A DNA stretch of 64,000 nt from Ectocarpus siliculosus (Eukaryota > Sar > Phaeophyceae > Ectocarpales > Ectocarpaceae), in contig FN649733.1 in NCBI GenBank assembly GCA_000310025.1, positions 4,108,248 to 4,172,247 of the forward strand. Direction: 5' to 3'. Positions 34,401 through 45,647 of this stretch are shown here, piece by piece; position 1 is the stretch's first letter, and each line of letters opens with the position of its first letter. The notes beneath the pieces are model-generated. The model worked only from the letters and a program-made list of their open reading frames with translations, was not told where the DNA came from and ran no database searches. Position numbers and translations under genes: made by a program.

Positions 34401-35223
34401 CAACCGTGAGGACCTTGTTGACATCCTCCAACCGTTCGGATACGCCCATGAGAGCGTGCTTTCGGCCTTGGAGGGTAACGGATGGACGGCTTTTCTTGTG
34501 GCAGCACATGCCGGAACCGGGATGCCGCCGGCCTTACGCACGCATGTCTTGGCGCATGTTGTTGGTGTGGGGTCTGGAAGAGCGGGAGAGCGGGCGGGAG
34601 ACATGAAGCAGAAGTCGTCAAGCGGAGCAGGAGGAGGAGCAGGAGGAGGAGGGGGAGGAGGAGAAAAAATGTCGACAGCTGCAAGTACGGCGACGCCGCC
34701 CAACCGTCTCGGTCCCATCATCCGAGAGGCCGATGCCATTCTGAGCGGCGTGGATTTCCACTGCAGCGGCGTTCTCGACGAGCTCTTGCGGTCGACGGCG
34801 GTGGCCGCGAGGGTAGGGAAAGCGATCAGCGAGTCTCGTGGACCGAGGAGCAACGATGTTGGAGACTCTGCAAGTTCCGAGCTCGAGCTTGTCGGCGTTA
34901 GGCAGGCCGCGAAGCAGGCCATGTGGGCTTGCTCCAGCGGAATAAACACCCGGAGACTTCGGGTGGCGTTTTTAAGGGAGGCAGGAGAGGAGAGCGAGGA
35001 AACGGAGGTCGCAGAGGGTAACGGCGGGTGTTGCTTGTCAAGCCCAGGATATTTAGAGGAAACGGAGAGAGTTGTTGGGGTAGGTGAGGATGGTGTTTCT
35101 TTGCCGGTGGGGAATGGGGGTGGATCGTCTAGCGGCATTGACGCCAGGGTGTGGGCCGCAATGTCGTCGGATGTGTCGGGGTGGACTACTAAGTTCGTGC
35201 GGGGAAGACTGAGCAGGGGTTGA
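31448..35223 (+). CDS. UBZ4 zinc-finger protein with C-terminal helical region; probable DNA-repair factor
   Basis: Three exons with matching phase: 31448-32413, 33073-33230 and 33537-35223, about 936 aa. The start is MERNAFASLFSQ. A UBZ4/Rad18-type finger at about 53-75 reads CPLC...HVERC (C-x2-C...H-x3-C), a ubiquitin-binding module typical of DNA-damage proteins. A second NDAFATLM motif precedes a Trp-rich segment (YLLAHQDGTLSWGWG, TCDIWTNL). The join of exons 2 and 3 gives MLQKNIRRGRAEAAVRCAL...VIIVEDSLLHPAAPLLTWLM, which resembles the C-terminal helical part of WRNIP1/RarA clamp-loader-like ATPases, but no Walker motifs are present. The rest alternates low-complexity inserts with conserved-looking islands (GVDFHCSGVLDELLR; AMWACSSGINTRR). 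The family is not recognised with certainty. The exon 1 donor GCG|GTGAGG is chosen by phase; the 32.4-33.0 kb interval could hide another exon. A poly-G run follows that donor. Confidence 0.6.
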
Positions 35224-36292
35224 AGACAGTCCGCGGCAGCAGCACCAGACCCACCAGCACCACTATCGTGGCGAGTGGACTGCTGTATTTCTGTCCCTCT
35301 GAGGAAGTGAGGATTGGTTGGGGCTCTTTCTGTCGTTGATGCAAGTCAGAGAGGCGTCGCGCTGACACGGTCTTTCTTGGTATTTTCCACGTTGGCCCGG
35401 GCGGACAAGCCTCAGAAGAGACATCGTTTAGGTTCGCCAGAATGCGAGCGCAGCAGGGCACTGCTTTTGACCTTGTTCAGCTCACTGCCGTTTGAGAGGA
35501 CTAGCTCGGTGTCAACGATGGTCCATTCTAGCGGCAGGCAGCAGTGGTCGAACTCAGCTGTTGTACATGGACTGCAGCGTGTCGTGTTTATGGCGGCCTG
35601 GAGCTACTACCAGAATAGCTACTACAAGGCGTTTCACGAAAGGTTCAGGCAATGTAGACAAGCACCTGCTTTATGTATTGTGAGAGAGTTGGGTGGATCA
35701 GTGTAGGATACTTAGTTTTGCATTGGCATCCGGGCAGCAATTACCCTTTTGGGCTTACTTGGTTTCGCGTGCACCCTATCCTATTTCCATTTTCCGAACC
35801 CAAGGTGTTTTGTTTCACGTAAATTGCGGGTAAAAACCGTCGCTCTGTGCGGATCTACACACAATTTCGGTGGGTTTCTCTGAGGATAAACCGTCGCCAA
35901 AGCCGCGGCTTCCCGTGATTTTTCAGGAGTTAATCAATCCCCCCAGCAATTACTGTGTGCAGGTTATTTGAGCAGCCCCGGACGTGACATTTCCAAACAA
36001 AAAAAAAACCGCTTCATTCCGCTCCGTGACAGAAAATTCTCTCCGTGGAGCGCTTCTTAGTCAATATCATGCATAGTTTGCCTCGTTGGAACCAAGTTCC
36101 ACGATCTCGCACTGTCCTGAGTTGGGGGCGAAAGTATGACTTCTCATCCGGTGATTTCAGAGCAAAATCACAAGCGCTGTGTAATGCAAATCTTGTCTCT
36201 GCAACAAAAATGCCTCCTGGAGCGAAGGAAATGCGTGCAGAAATGGAGGAACCCCCGACAACATCACACGCTCCAATGAAAAGAGAGCACTC
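35224..36292. other. Intergenic region between convergent genes
   Basis: 1.1 kb between the stop of the UBZ gene (+) and the stop of the CEP104-like gene (-). Both 3' UTRs fall here. Nothing else was recognised. Confidence 0.6.
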
Positions 36293-39200
36293 CTATTTCT
36301 TCCCCCTTCGAAACATTCGCGACAAAAAACCGCTGCCGCCTTTACCGTCTCGTGATGCCTCGCCTAGCTTCTGCTCTATGTCTGCAGCAGCTGCTGCTAC
36401 TGCTGCATCTCCTTTTGCCTGAGCCGAAGCGACACCCACCTCAGCTATCGGTTTCTGAACCGGAGAGATGTGTTCCCCACCCGTTCGCTTAGGGTCCTTA
36501 AGGCTTCTGCTGCTGTTCTTGCTCCCGAAGCTAGGAAGGGGAGATACTCTGTTGGCCTTCGTGTTGCTGGACGTCGTCTTCACTCTTGTCATCCTCACCG
36601 ATGCGGACACTATCTCATCATCTTGTTGTTGCGAATCTAGCGCGGTTGTTGCATCCAGGGTGGTGTTGTTTTCTTCCCTCTGCTCTTCTGACGCTGTCGA
36701 GAGCGCGCTACTAGAAGCACCGAGATTGTCTTCTTCAACACCCTGGCCTCGAACGGAGGTTCCTTTTCCTTCTTTCGACAGGGCACTCGCTGCCGCGTAG
36801 CTGCTGCTTGATGACGATACCCCGCGCGACCAAGAGGAAGACTCCGATGTACGCGAGTGTACCTCATGCGTCGTGTCGTGCCTCGCAAGGTGGCTCACGT
36901 CGCCGGCTTCATCCCGCTCTAAGGGCGAACCCGTCGCCTTCTTTGCCGTTTTCTTCAAGTCGTGTTTCTCGGTGTTTGTCGGCAAGGGGTGAGAATCTGG
37001 TACCGTCGGCGTCGGCTGCACCGGAGGTGGTGGTAGCTTTACACGCTGTCGTACTTCTACTTCTGCGACAATTGGCTGCCCCCTGCCTGGCGCAGTGTCA
37101 GAAGAACATCGTTTTCGATTTGCAATTATTCCCGGGAGAATCTCGGCGTTGCCTCCCTCTACGAAAGTTCCTCTTCCTTTGCCATCGCCGCCAGTGAAAG
37201 CAGCCCCCTTGGCACGGCTTGTTGATTGAGCATGAAGAGCAGAGGATGTATCGTGCATGAAAATGATACCGCGTGCGGTGTTGAGGGAGGGAAGGAGTTC
37301 GCCCTCTCCCGATCTCGCGCCACCACAGTCGCTTGCGCGAAGCAAAATCTCTACCATCAGCGCCTCCCCTGCTTTCTGTGCTCGCCCACACGTCGACGAT
37401 CTTTGGCCCCTTCGATGACGACGATGATGGTGACGTTGGTGGTCTGCGCCTGCTCTCGCAGCTGCCGCTACCGCGGTTCCCGTGCACCTCGGGGTTTCAG
37501 TTCCCCCTCTTCTGCCGTGCGTGCCAGTATTGGTTGAGCGGGTGCACTCCCCGAAGGCCATGCCCCCTTCCGCGACAGCAATGAGCGTCTCCGACGAGAA
37601 ATCGCTGAACGGCAACAGCGGGAAGCTCCGCAGCATGAAGCACAGCATGTATATGGCTCCCGATGCGAGGGCTTCCGAAGCTGCTACCTCTCCCACGGGA
37701 GCGGCTGTGCCAAGACTAGCGTCCAACCTCTCATTTGGTTTCTGAGGGCCAGAGTACGAAACAGATTGAGCGACAGTCATGGTGTTCGTATCCCCACCAT
37801 ACGGACCCGACCGTCGGATTCCTCGCCGATCCCCGCTCCCCTCGATGCAGGTGGTAGCTTTGGTCATCGGCCTGGGGCGACTCCACTGCGCCAGACAAGG
37901 TATCCAACTAGCCAGAATGGAAGAAACCAACGCCGGCCCGACATCGGGATGTCGGCAAGCGAAGTCTAGCAAGCGGAGTGCGAGCTGAGAACCATCTCGC
38001 TCTTTCTCAGGGGCAGGGTCGAACCTCGCACCAGGTTGTTCTTCTTCCTCTTCTCCTTCAGCATTGTGGTGGGTCCACTGGTCTCCGCCAGAGGCCCCTA
38101 CGCCTCCAAGACTGGCACCGCGAGAGCACTTGCGTTCGAGCATGGTAGAGCCAGATCGTTTGCGGCCACCCATGTGAGTTGAGGCAGAGCGGAGCCGATG
38201 GCTGTTGTTGCTGACACCGACAGTCCCACGAGCGTGTGCGTGCCCATCCTCGGATGCTATCGGTGCTCTCCCTGCAACATTTTCACAGGCTACCGGGATT
38301 CCGTCAGCCAAGTACGGTGCAACGCATGCCAAAATAAGCTCCACCCCCCACCGCAGGTCCCTTAGCGGCACCAGGGTGTTGATCGTCGATGAAGCTGTTT
38401 CGGAAGGAGGCGTACCATCCGCCGCGTCTCTACCGATACACATGCTGGTTCTCTCTCGCGTTGACCGAGTTGGGGCGGAATCACTTTGGATTTCTCGTTT
38501 CCGTTCGCCTCCGAAATTTGTGACACCCACGCTTACATCATCAACTCTTGTGGTCCATATGTCGGTGTTTGCTTTAGCGCTTTCACCTTCACTCGTGCCG
38601 TGAAATGGTGGTACTTTCGCATCGACATCGGCACTGGTACCATAATCCCTCTCGGCGATAGCACCAACATCAACTGCCGCCGCCGCCGCCGCGGCCGCCG
38701 CGGCCGCAGCAGCAGCAGCAGCACAACCCTCCTCCTTGTTCCAAGTCAATTCATGCTCCTCGTCGACGAGCGCGGGCGGCGAAGACCACAGCGAGAGAGC
38801 TGACATTGCCAAGGACTCCCCGGCAAGGCGTGGACCACCGGCCGGGTCCATCAGCCCCTGTGCGGCAGCAAGGCACGCGGCCCTTACGACGGCACCCCTC
38901 GCACAGCCACTGCGATCACCGCTGCCACTGTTGGCGTCGGCAGTGAGGTCTCGCTCCTGGTCCGGGTTCTCCTCCGTAGCTTCCTTCTTTTCTTCCTTCG
39001 AGATGGTGCTTCGGCCGTTACCAAGATGGCCGGACATACTTGTTGTCGACGGTGAAGGTTTCAGGCAGCGTGATGAGGAGGTGGTGTCATTGGCAGTGAC
39101 AGTGGCAGCGCTGTATGCTTCTACGGCGACTTTTGCCGTCAGGTCGAGATGCGCCAGACACACCCTGATTGACGTTTCCCGCATTTTTGCCGGAAACCCG

Positions 39201-42200
39201 GCACATGCGGCGCTCATGGGCACCCTATGGAATACCAAGAGGACAGAGCGGGTGCGTCGGTTTGGTTGTGTGCGCGTTAGATCACAAGTCAAGTTATCAT
39301 CAGCACCGTTGATGTCAAGGCGTTACTGTACCAAGTGTCGACATTCTTACCCGACTTTCTGTTCGTTTAAAGAAAAACCTCGATCTGCTTCGGTCGAGGT
39401 TTCATCTTGGAGTTACCTCCCGATGATGATTTCAAGTAGGGGGATGAACTCGGTCGAGGTTTCGTCTTGGAATTACCTCCCGATGATAATTTCAAGTAGG
39501 GGGATGAACTCGGTCGAGGTTTCGTCTTGGAATTACCTCCCGATGATAATTTCAAGTAGGGGGATGAACTCGGTGAATCCCCCGGCTCCAACAATGTCCG
39601 GGAGCACAGCAGGAGCGGGCGTTGGTCCTGCTGCTAGCGCTCCCACCGACGACCTGCTCTCATTGGTCGATGCCGCCGGCGCTTCCGCGGACTCCAGGCC
39701 CTCCCCAGAAGAAACATCTACCCCTTTATTTTCATCCCGCTTGGTTGAACGCGTCGGCGTCCTGTCCCCGGCTTCTTTCCCCCCACTTTCGCCGGTGCCA
39801 TCACCGCCGACATCGTCGTACCCTGGCTTCCGTTCACGCTTGTGGGGGGCGTCACGTCTGTGTGCGTCGGCTTCCGTTTCCTTGACGGCGCCCTTCCTCG
39901 TGTTGGAGGAGGTCTTTTCTCCTGAAGAAGCTGAAAAACGTCGTCGGTTTTCACTACTAGCGGTGTCCCGTTCGCGCTGGTGACGATTCCGGCGGAGAGC
40001 GGCCGACACGGTGGCCTCTCCCCACGCTACCACGGGGTTATCTTCAATCCAGTTTATCATGTGGGTGGCTGACGGTGTGACGTCCGCTGCAGGGTGAGCG
40101 AAAGCTCGCCCCACATACTGTTGGTTTCGATCCCGTGCTGCTTCCCGGCGTTCGTCTGTCTGTCCGCCGTCAGGCTCATCCAAAGTTTGATTCCTGTCGT
40201 CTTGCGCATCTCGAACATTCCTCTCTACTGGTTGTTGGCTGCCGTTGATCGCGTCGTTTCTATTGCCATTCTTGGGTTTATTCTTCTCCGACCCACTCAG
40301 GATACCCACACCCGCGTCCGGACCCTCGCCCTCAGCGGGGCGGCACGAGAAGGTACATAAGGGAGGCAGCCCATCCGCTCTCCCCGCTCGTCGAAAGGGG
40401 GCCAGGTCTGGGGGCACCGGGCCCGGTGGTCGGAGGTCTTGGGACGCTTGAAATATTTAAGTGTTCATGCAGGGGGGAGGAGTGTCTTTATTGCATCTGA
40501 GTAAGTAGGGGAAGTAGAGTGATTTCCACGCCACACGGCCCAGCCTAGTGTTCGGCAGCACAGCGTTCTACTTCTCGCAATACCGGGGGGCGGGCGCACA
40601 AGACAGCCGTTGTTATTACGCGGCGCGAAGCGCAAACTGCCTGGAGGTTTCGCTAGACTCATGAAGGGTGAAGCAGACTGTGGCGGGGAGGGGTCCACGA
40701 ACGATAGTTTTGGAAAGAGAAGGACTCGAAAAAAACGGGACCCAGCACGAGGACATATCGACACGCTAACGGGTCGGAAGGTGTGATGGACACTATTCTG
40801 TATCTATAGATGATTATGGGGTGTGTTCTACGCCCGTGTATCGACCATTCATTCTCTACCACGCAGTCCAACAACGATCACGAATTGTCCCATTTGGGAA
40901 GAAACAGGAGGGCCCGCTCTCACACCAGGTGAGCACCAGAATTTATTGCATGGTTCCCTTTCTTGTTTCAATTGCCGCGACGAGACGAGAATTGGCAACC
41001 TCTTTCCTCTTTATTCGCACCTTCCGCAGGGTCGGAGCCCGTGTTACCTGAAACTACGGGTCTGTCTGGGTAGCTAGATCGCTTTCGAATAACGTCGAGC
41101 TTTGAACCGGTCTTTACCTAATAAACCATCTATTCTTGTTCTTACCCGCAACGAGGCGAAGGGTGGTACGCAGCAGTCCGCTCGGCTCTATTGGGTCTTT
41201 TGATAGTAGACCGCCGCTTTCACCGCTGCCACCAAGCTTCGAATCCAACGCCCGCAACGCTGAAGCATGCTCCCTGTTGTTGTTGTCCTTCGCGGTCATC
41301 GGCACCCCTATCGTTTCACTTGACATCTGCCACGCTAAATCGCCTGGCTCCCGCCTGCCGCCTGGTCCGATACAGACGAAGTAGAGCGTTGGCCTATCGA
41401 AGAACATTGCCCATCGCACGAAACGTCTTATGCTAACTATCAGAGTCCCTCAAGCTTCAAAGCTCAAAGCTCAACAGTTATTTAGGTTTCGGACGCCTCC
41501 AAACCACCACCAGAGCGATCAACCAAGCAGCACCCTTCAAAGGGCAACGCACGTTACGAACACAACCGTTTTCTGTTGCATGAGATCCGTAGAATTAAGC
41601 GGCGTACCTGTCCACTCGTGACTGAACACGGTCCGGAAATCAGGTTGCACCCCCGCTGGCCACGGCAAGTTGAGGAGAGCTCCTTGCCAGGGCTTGGTAG
41701 ATGTTAGGCAAGAGGGGGTTAGCCAAGGAGGCCACGACGCCTGCTTCTCGTTTCGTTTTCCATCCTGGTGAGAAAACAAGCAAGTTAAACCTAGACGGCT
41801 TTGGTGGTCGTCATGCGCTTGTCCTTTGCAAGCGCGTGGCGACCAATCGATAGCCATGGGTGTTCCTCGATCAAGGGAGCAAACGAAACTGGTGGAGGGT
41901 TTTCTGCCTACTTCCAAGTGTTTGCGGAGGAGCTGATGAATCCTCTGTTGACGTCTTTCGTTGATGTTTTTTCATCTCAATGAAAGCCCGACAAAATCTG
42001 CTACCTTGTACGTGTGACATTTGCAGCGAAGCACGGACAACAGCGGCAACAACAACAACAACAACAACCGCAACAGCAGGAGCAAATGGGACTGCTGTTA
42101 AACACACCTTGCTGCCGTCGCCTTTTTGTCTTTGATCGAAAGAAGAGCGCTTTACTAACTCCGGGGCCGATCGTCCTTCAACAGATTTGTCTTCGCTGTC

Positions 42201-45200
42201 GTTGTTTTCCGAGGAACTTGGCCTGCCAGTTTCGGCTTCGTAGGATGCGGCATTCTCCGCCGCCTTCTTGGTCACAGAACTTGGTGATGTTGATGCTAGA
42301 CCTCCCTGCGCAGAGCGCTCCTCTTTGTGTAGTGAAGCGTTTTCGCCGCTCATGAGGCGTTTTTTGTTGTCACGCGTTCGTGTCGTTGCGGGATCGTCTT
42401 CTTTTCGTCCGCCTTCACGTAGTGCCTGAAACAAGCAATTGCGCTGTCAGAATGTTGACCGTCGATATACCATGATTAACCGGACAAGGCAGACGATAAG
42501 ATGTTTAGCTGAGGCGACGATCTGACACTACGTTCAGCAACCAGGAGTACCCATTCTTCTACACCATTTGACGCAAGCTGGTGACGAGGTACGGCGGCGT
42601 GTTCGTTTGCCGAACTATCCTCCTACCAACTTGGTCATAGGTTTGTGCCCGTATAATTGTTCACCATCGCATGAATTCTCCGGATTGCCGAGGTAAGTAG
42701 TTCGCAGTAGTGGAGAGAGAAAGAATGAGAGAGAAAGAGAGAGAAACAAAGAGAGAGAAAGAAAGAGAGAAAGAGATATTCCAGGTGTCAGGGGCGAAAG
42801 AAAATATCCATACGTCTTGGCGACCTTTCTTAAAAAACGGTTCATTTCTCACCGATGCATCGCTCACGGTCTGTCGGAGCCAGACCTCGGCCTCTCTCGC
42901 CTCATCCCGGTGCCTCTTGGCCTCATCAAATTCCTCCCGACGTGAAGCACTCTCCTGAGCTCGCCTCGCCGAATAGAGCTTAGCCCCTAGGGATTTTACG
43001 CGATCGAGTGCTAGCGACAGCTGCTCGGCCTCGTGAAATCTCTCCTCGCTTCGGCGTGTACACGATGATGAAATGTTGCACGTTCCGTATCAGCGATCAC
43101 GCACGGAATTTGGGTGTCGAGTGCTATGTAGTAGGCGATTGCTGCTCGAGTTTGTGAATACTCTCCTCGCTTGAGGGGTGAGCGGGGAGGACACCCGCGA
43201 AGAGATCCCGTTCTGCCAGAAACACACGCCGAGGAACCTACGCATGCTTCGGTGTGTTAATATTGACGCAGCAAAAACATAGTAGATCTCATCGCTTGCC
43301 CAGGGATCTCATCTCCACTGGATAACCCTTTGTGTTGATAGAATAACACGAGTCTATTGATGATTTTTGAGTCAGAACGCGTAACGATTGCGTGAACGAT
43401 AGTGTGGAATGGGCTGACTTCCGGCCAGAGAGTCGGGACTCAGCACAATTAAGGCTGAGGGCGGGTCGGCGATTTGAGCGTCAGAGAAAGAACGAGAGAG
43501 AGAGAGAAAGAGAGAGAGAGACAGAGAGTCTTTGTGTTTCCGAGTCTTTGTGTTTCCGAGCAGTCTCTCTCATCCCAGGTGGATACAAGATAGACCTTTT
43601 GCTTGGGGATAGCGAGGGTAGGCAGTACCTTCAAACAATGTGGATGAAACAGCCTGGGCAACGACATACCGATTGTAGCAACACGTTCTGTGTAGCACGG
43701 GAAATTGATGCATGCAGATGAAATTTGACCGTATAATCATGCCACAAGCTGCTGCACCTGACATGTATATCAACAGGCTCACCGGTGCGCAACCTGGAGC
43801 ATCTGCTTCATTTTTTTTGTCTCCTCTAAAGCGGCAGAGGCGTTTCCCTCCCCTCGTGGGCCCCTCTTCCCTACCTTACTCCTTTTCGCCTCATATTCCC
43901 AAACCGCACCACCTCCTGACGAATCCCTTGCCCCATGAACTCCTTGAGGCCCTTGCGCTAAGACCGTTTCGATACCGAGATCTGAGAGGACCTGGTCAAT
44001 TTGATCTTTGTCTTCATGGTCTCCGTCGGGGGCAGCGGTGTATCGGTGGTACCCGTGGCCCCCCTCCACCATTGGCTGCGAGAACAACGGGAGAAATCAC
44101 GTTTTGGAATCCCACTCTGTACACATTGGTAGCTGCGGGAAGCAATCCGGTGGCTGTGACAAGCGCCGCCCTAGCGTAGGTCAGGGCAACAGTTATCGGA
44201 AATTAATGTTCTGACCCCCCTGGTATAGCGTTGTTCCTCTCTGTCACGACTAGGAGAACCCAGCACCTCGACTCTCGTTTGGTAAGTTGTGGCGATGATT
44301 TCGTAGCGTATGGGGGCAGAATCTCGAAGCGCATGCAAAATCTGGGGGAGGAAGAGCCGAAGATAAATACCTTGATCCGGCCACGGTGTTCGTCTCTCAA
44401 CGGGCATCCCAGGACTTGAATATGCGTAATGGAAATCTGCCACGTCGTGGAGGTGGAAACGTTATGTTTCTTGTCGGTATGCAGATGTCGCGAAGAGTTG
44501 AGTCGCTTGTCTTTCGATTCATGGTGAATGGGTTTCGTCAACCTGCACTACGCAGACCAGCGATTGTCACCAAATATGTACGAGAATTGAAGCAAGTCAA
44601 ACAAGGGATGAGCAGAAAAAATAGCAAAAAACGAGAGAAATGGTTGTTGAGGAAAAATGATAGCACGGACGAGCTTGAGGTACCAACAGAAAGCAAACCA
44701 CAAACTCCCCAAACCACTCCTACTACTGCTATCAACCGCAGTAGCGGCAAACACCAATACCCCACACCTCGTCTCACACCTCACCTGCCGTCCGGGGTTG
44801 TCGTAGCACCCCGCCGCCTCCCATAACACAAGGCGCAAGAACTGAGCCTTAAATGACAGCCCCGATAGGACCGCAGATGGGAACCTGGAACCACTCGACG
44901 TTCTCGAATGTTTGCACGATGTCTCCGTGGAGGCTTGCCCGATATTCCCGTTTAGAAGCTTCCCGGCAAACTCGTGAGAGAAGTGCGTTCGATCGGTTCT
45001 GACGAACACCGAGGACAGGTAGGCTGTGCGCGCCACATCCATGGATTCCTGCCGCGGGTGACGAAAAAGCGGAAATTTGCGGTGAGAGGGATAAATTGCC
45101 ATTGAGCGGCCGGGAATTCGAAAAAATCGAGAATCGTGTTACCTTTGGCAGGGGACCCAGGGTCTAGAGGGTACATGCTTCATGACTCCCTCCCGCATGC

Positions 45201-45647
45201 CGTGTAAGGGACACCCAGAGCGGCGGCAAAACTGTTCTTAGGAGATTGAGGGAGAGTAACGAAAACAACCAAACACATGGAAGCACAGCTGGCAACAAAA
45301 GCACTATTTTTCCTCTGATCCTCCCTGTTAGGAGTAGCAATACTTCCTCGACGCTGATACCACCACCACTATCCCCACCATCGAACCTATATTGATCCCT
45401 TGACATCAACGTTAGGAATACACTCGAAGTTCTCCGTGTCTTGTTTGTTCGACGAACCACAGCTTCGAAATGCAGCCAACATGCGTTATTGCCTTCTTCG
45501 ACCCATTGTGCCAAGTGCTCTCCAAAGCACATGTCGACGAACGATGCTTTCTTTCTTTCCCTCCACTTTCTCTTCCCGAGCGAGCCGGCCCCGCGACAAA
45601 GAGTTCTGTAGCGGATGGTGCCAATCCTGTCTCGGAAACCACCACAA
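36293..45647 (-). CDS. CEP104/FAP256-like centrosome and cilium-tip protein (5' end uncertain)
   Basis: Multi-exon gene. Phase-consistent exons: 45048-44785, 44436-44371, 44075-43875, about 43044-42853, 42425-42108, 41764-41608, 41361-41146, 40407-39537 and 39224-36293. The join FLRLVLWEAAGCYDNPGRQ plus ISITHIQVLG matches the end of the CEP104 N-terminal jelly-roll (FLKL...NQV..I.I.G). The 42.9-kb exon, with LALDRVKSLGAKL followed by REEFDEAKRHRDEAREAE, matches the paired UVR-like coiled coil of CEP104. The last exon starts MRETSIRVCLAHLDL, TOG/HEAT-like, then Ala-rich and helical stretches and a basic end (FLSRMFRRGKK). CEP104 is a ciliary-tip microtubule protein; brown algal swimming cells have flagella. 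It is about twice the human length and I see no C-terminal zinc fingers. The exon near 45647-45420 and a piece near 43.6 kb are unsettled, and the frame of the 41.7-kb exon is ambiguous. Confidence 0.5.
39391..39574 (-). repeat. Three 60-bp tandem copies of an exon-intron boundary
   Basis: Three near-identical 60-bp units plus a few bases of a fourth, beginning CGGTCGAGGTTTCGTCTTGG on +. On the - strand each contains TTGAAATTATCATCGGGAG|GTAATT, i.e. the end of an exon and a strong 5' splice site. The gene uses (by phase) the first, at 39537; copies lie at 39477 and 39417. Unlike the U2AF case, TAA directly follows the first donor in frame, so the distal sites would give a stop. Confidence 0.85.
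42710..42775. repeat. Purine-rich (GA)n-type tract
   Basis: Degenerate GAGA/GAAA repeat on +, CT-rich on -. It lies in the intron just downstream of the UVR-like exon of the CEP104-like gene. A similar tract is at about 43485-43530. Frames across it (Ser/Leu/Phe-rich or Arg/Glu-rich) are spurious. Confidence 0.85.

Noticed and set aside
39391..39574. Regular 60-bp direct repeats resembling a CRISPR array
   Set aside because: Units are contiguous with no unique spacers and span a splice donor in a nuclear gene; it is a minisatellite.
39367..39594. A - strand ORF of three 20-residue repeats (PSSSPYLKLSSGGN...) as a repeat protein
   Set aside because: The neighbouring exon enters this repeat in a different frame and leaves at the first donor; there is no other support for the repeat frame.
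42615..42867. Ser/Leu/Phe-rich ORFs on - near 42.7 kb as a membrane protein
   Set aside because: They are made by the CT-rich intron tract after the UVR-like exon donor at 42853.
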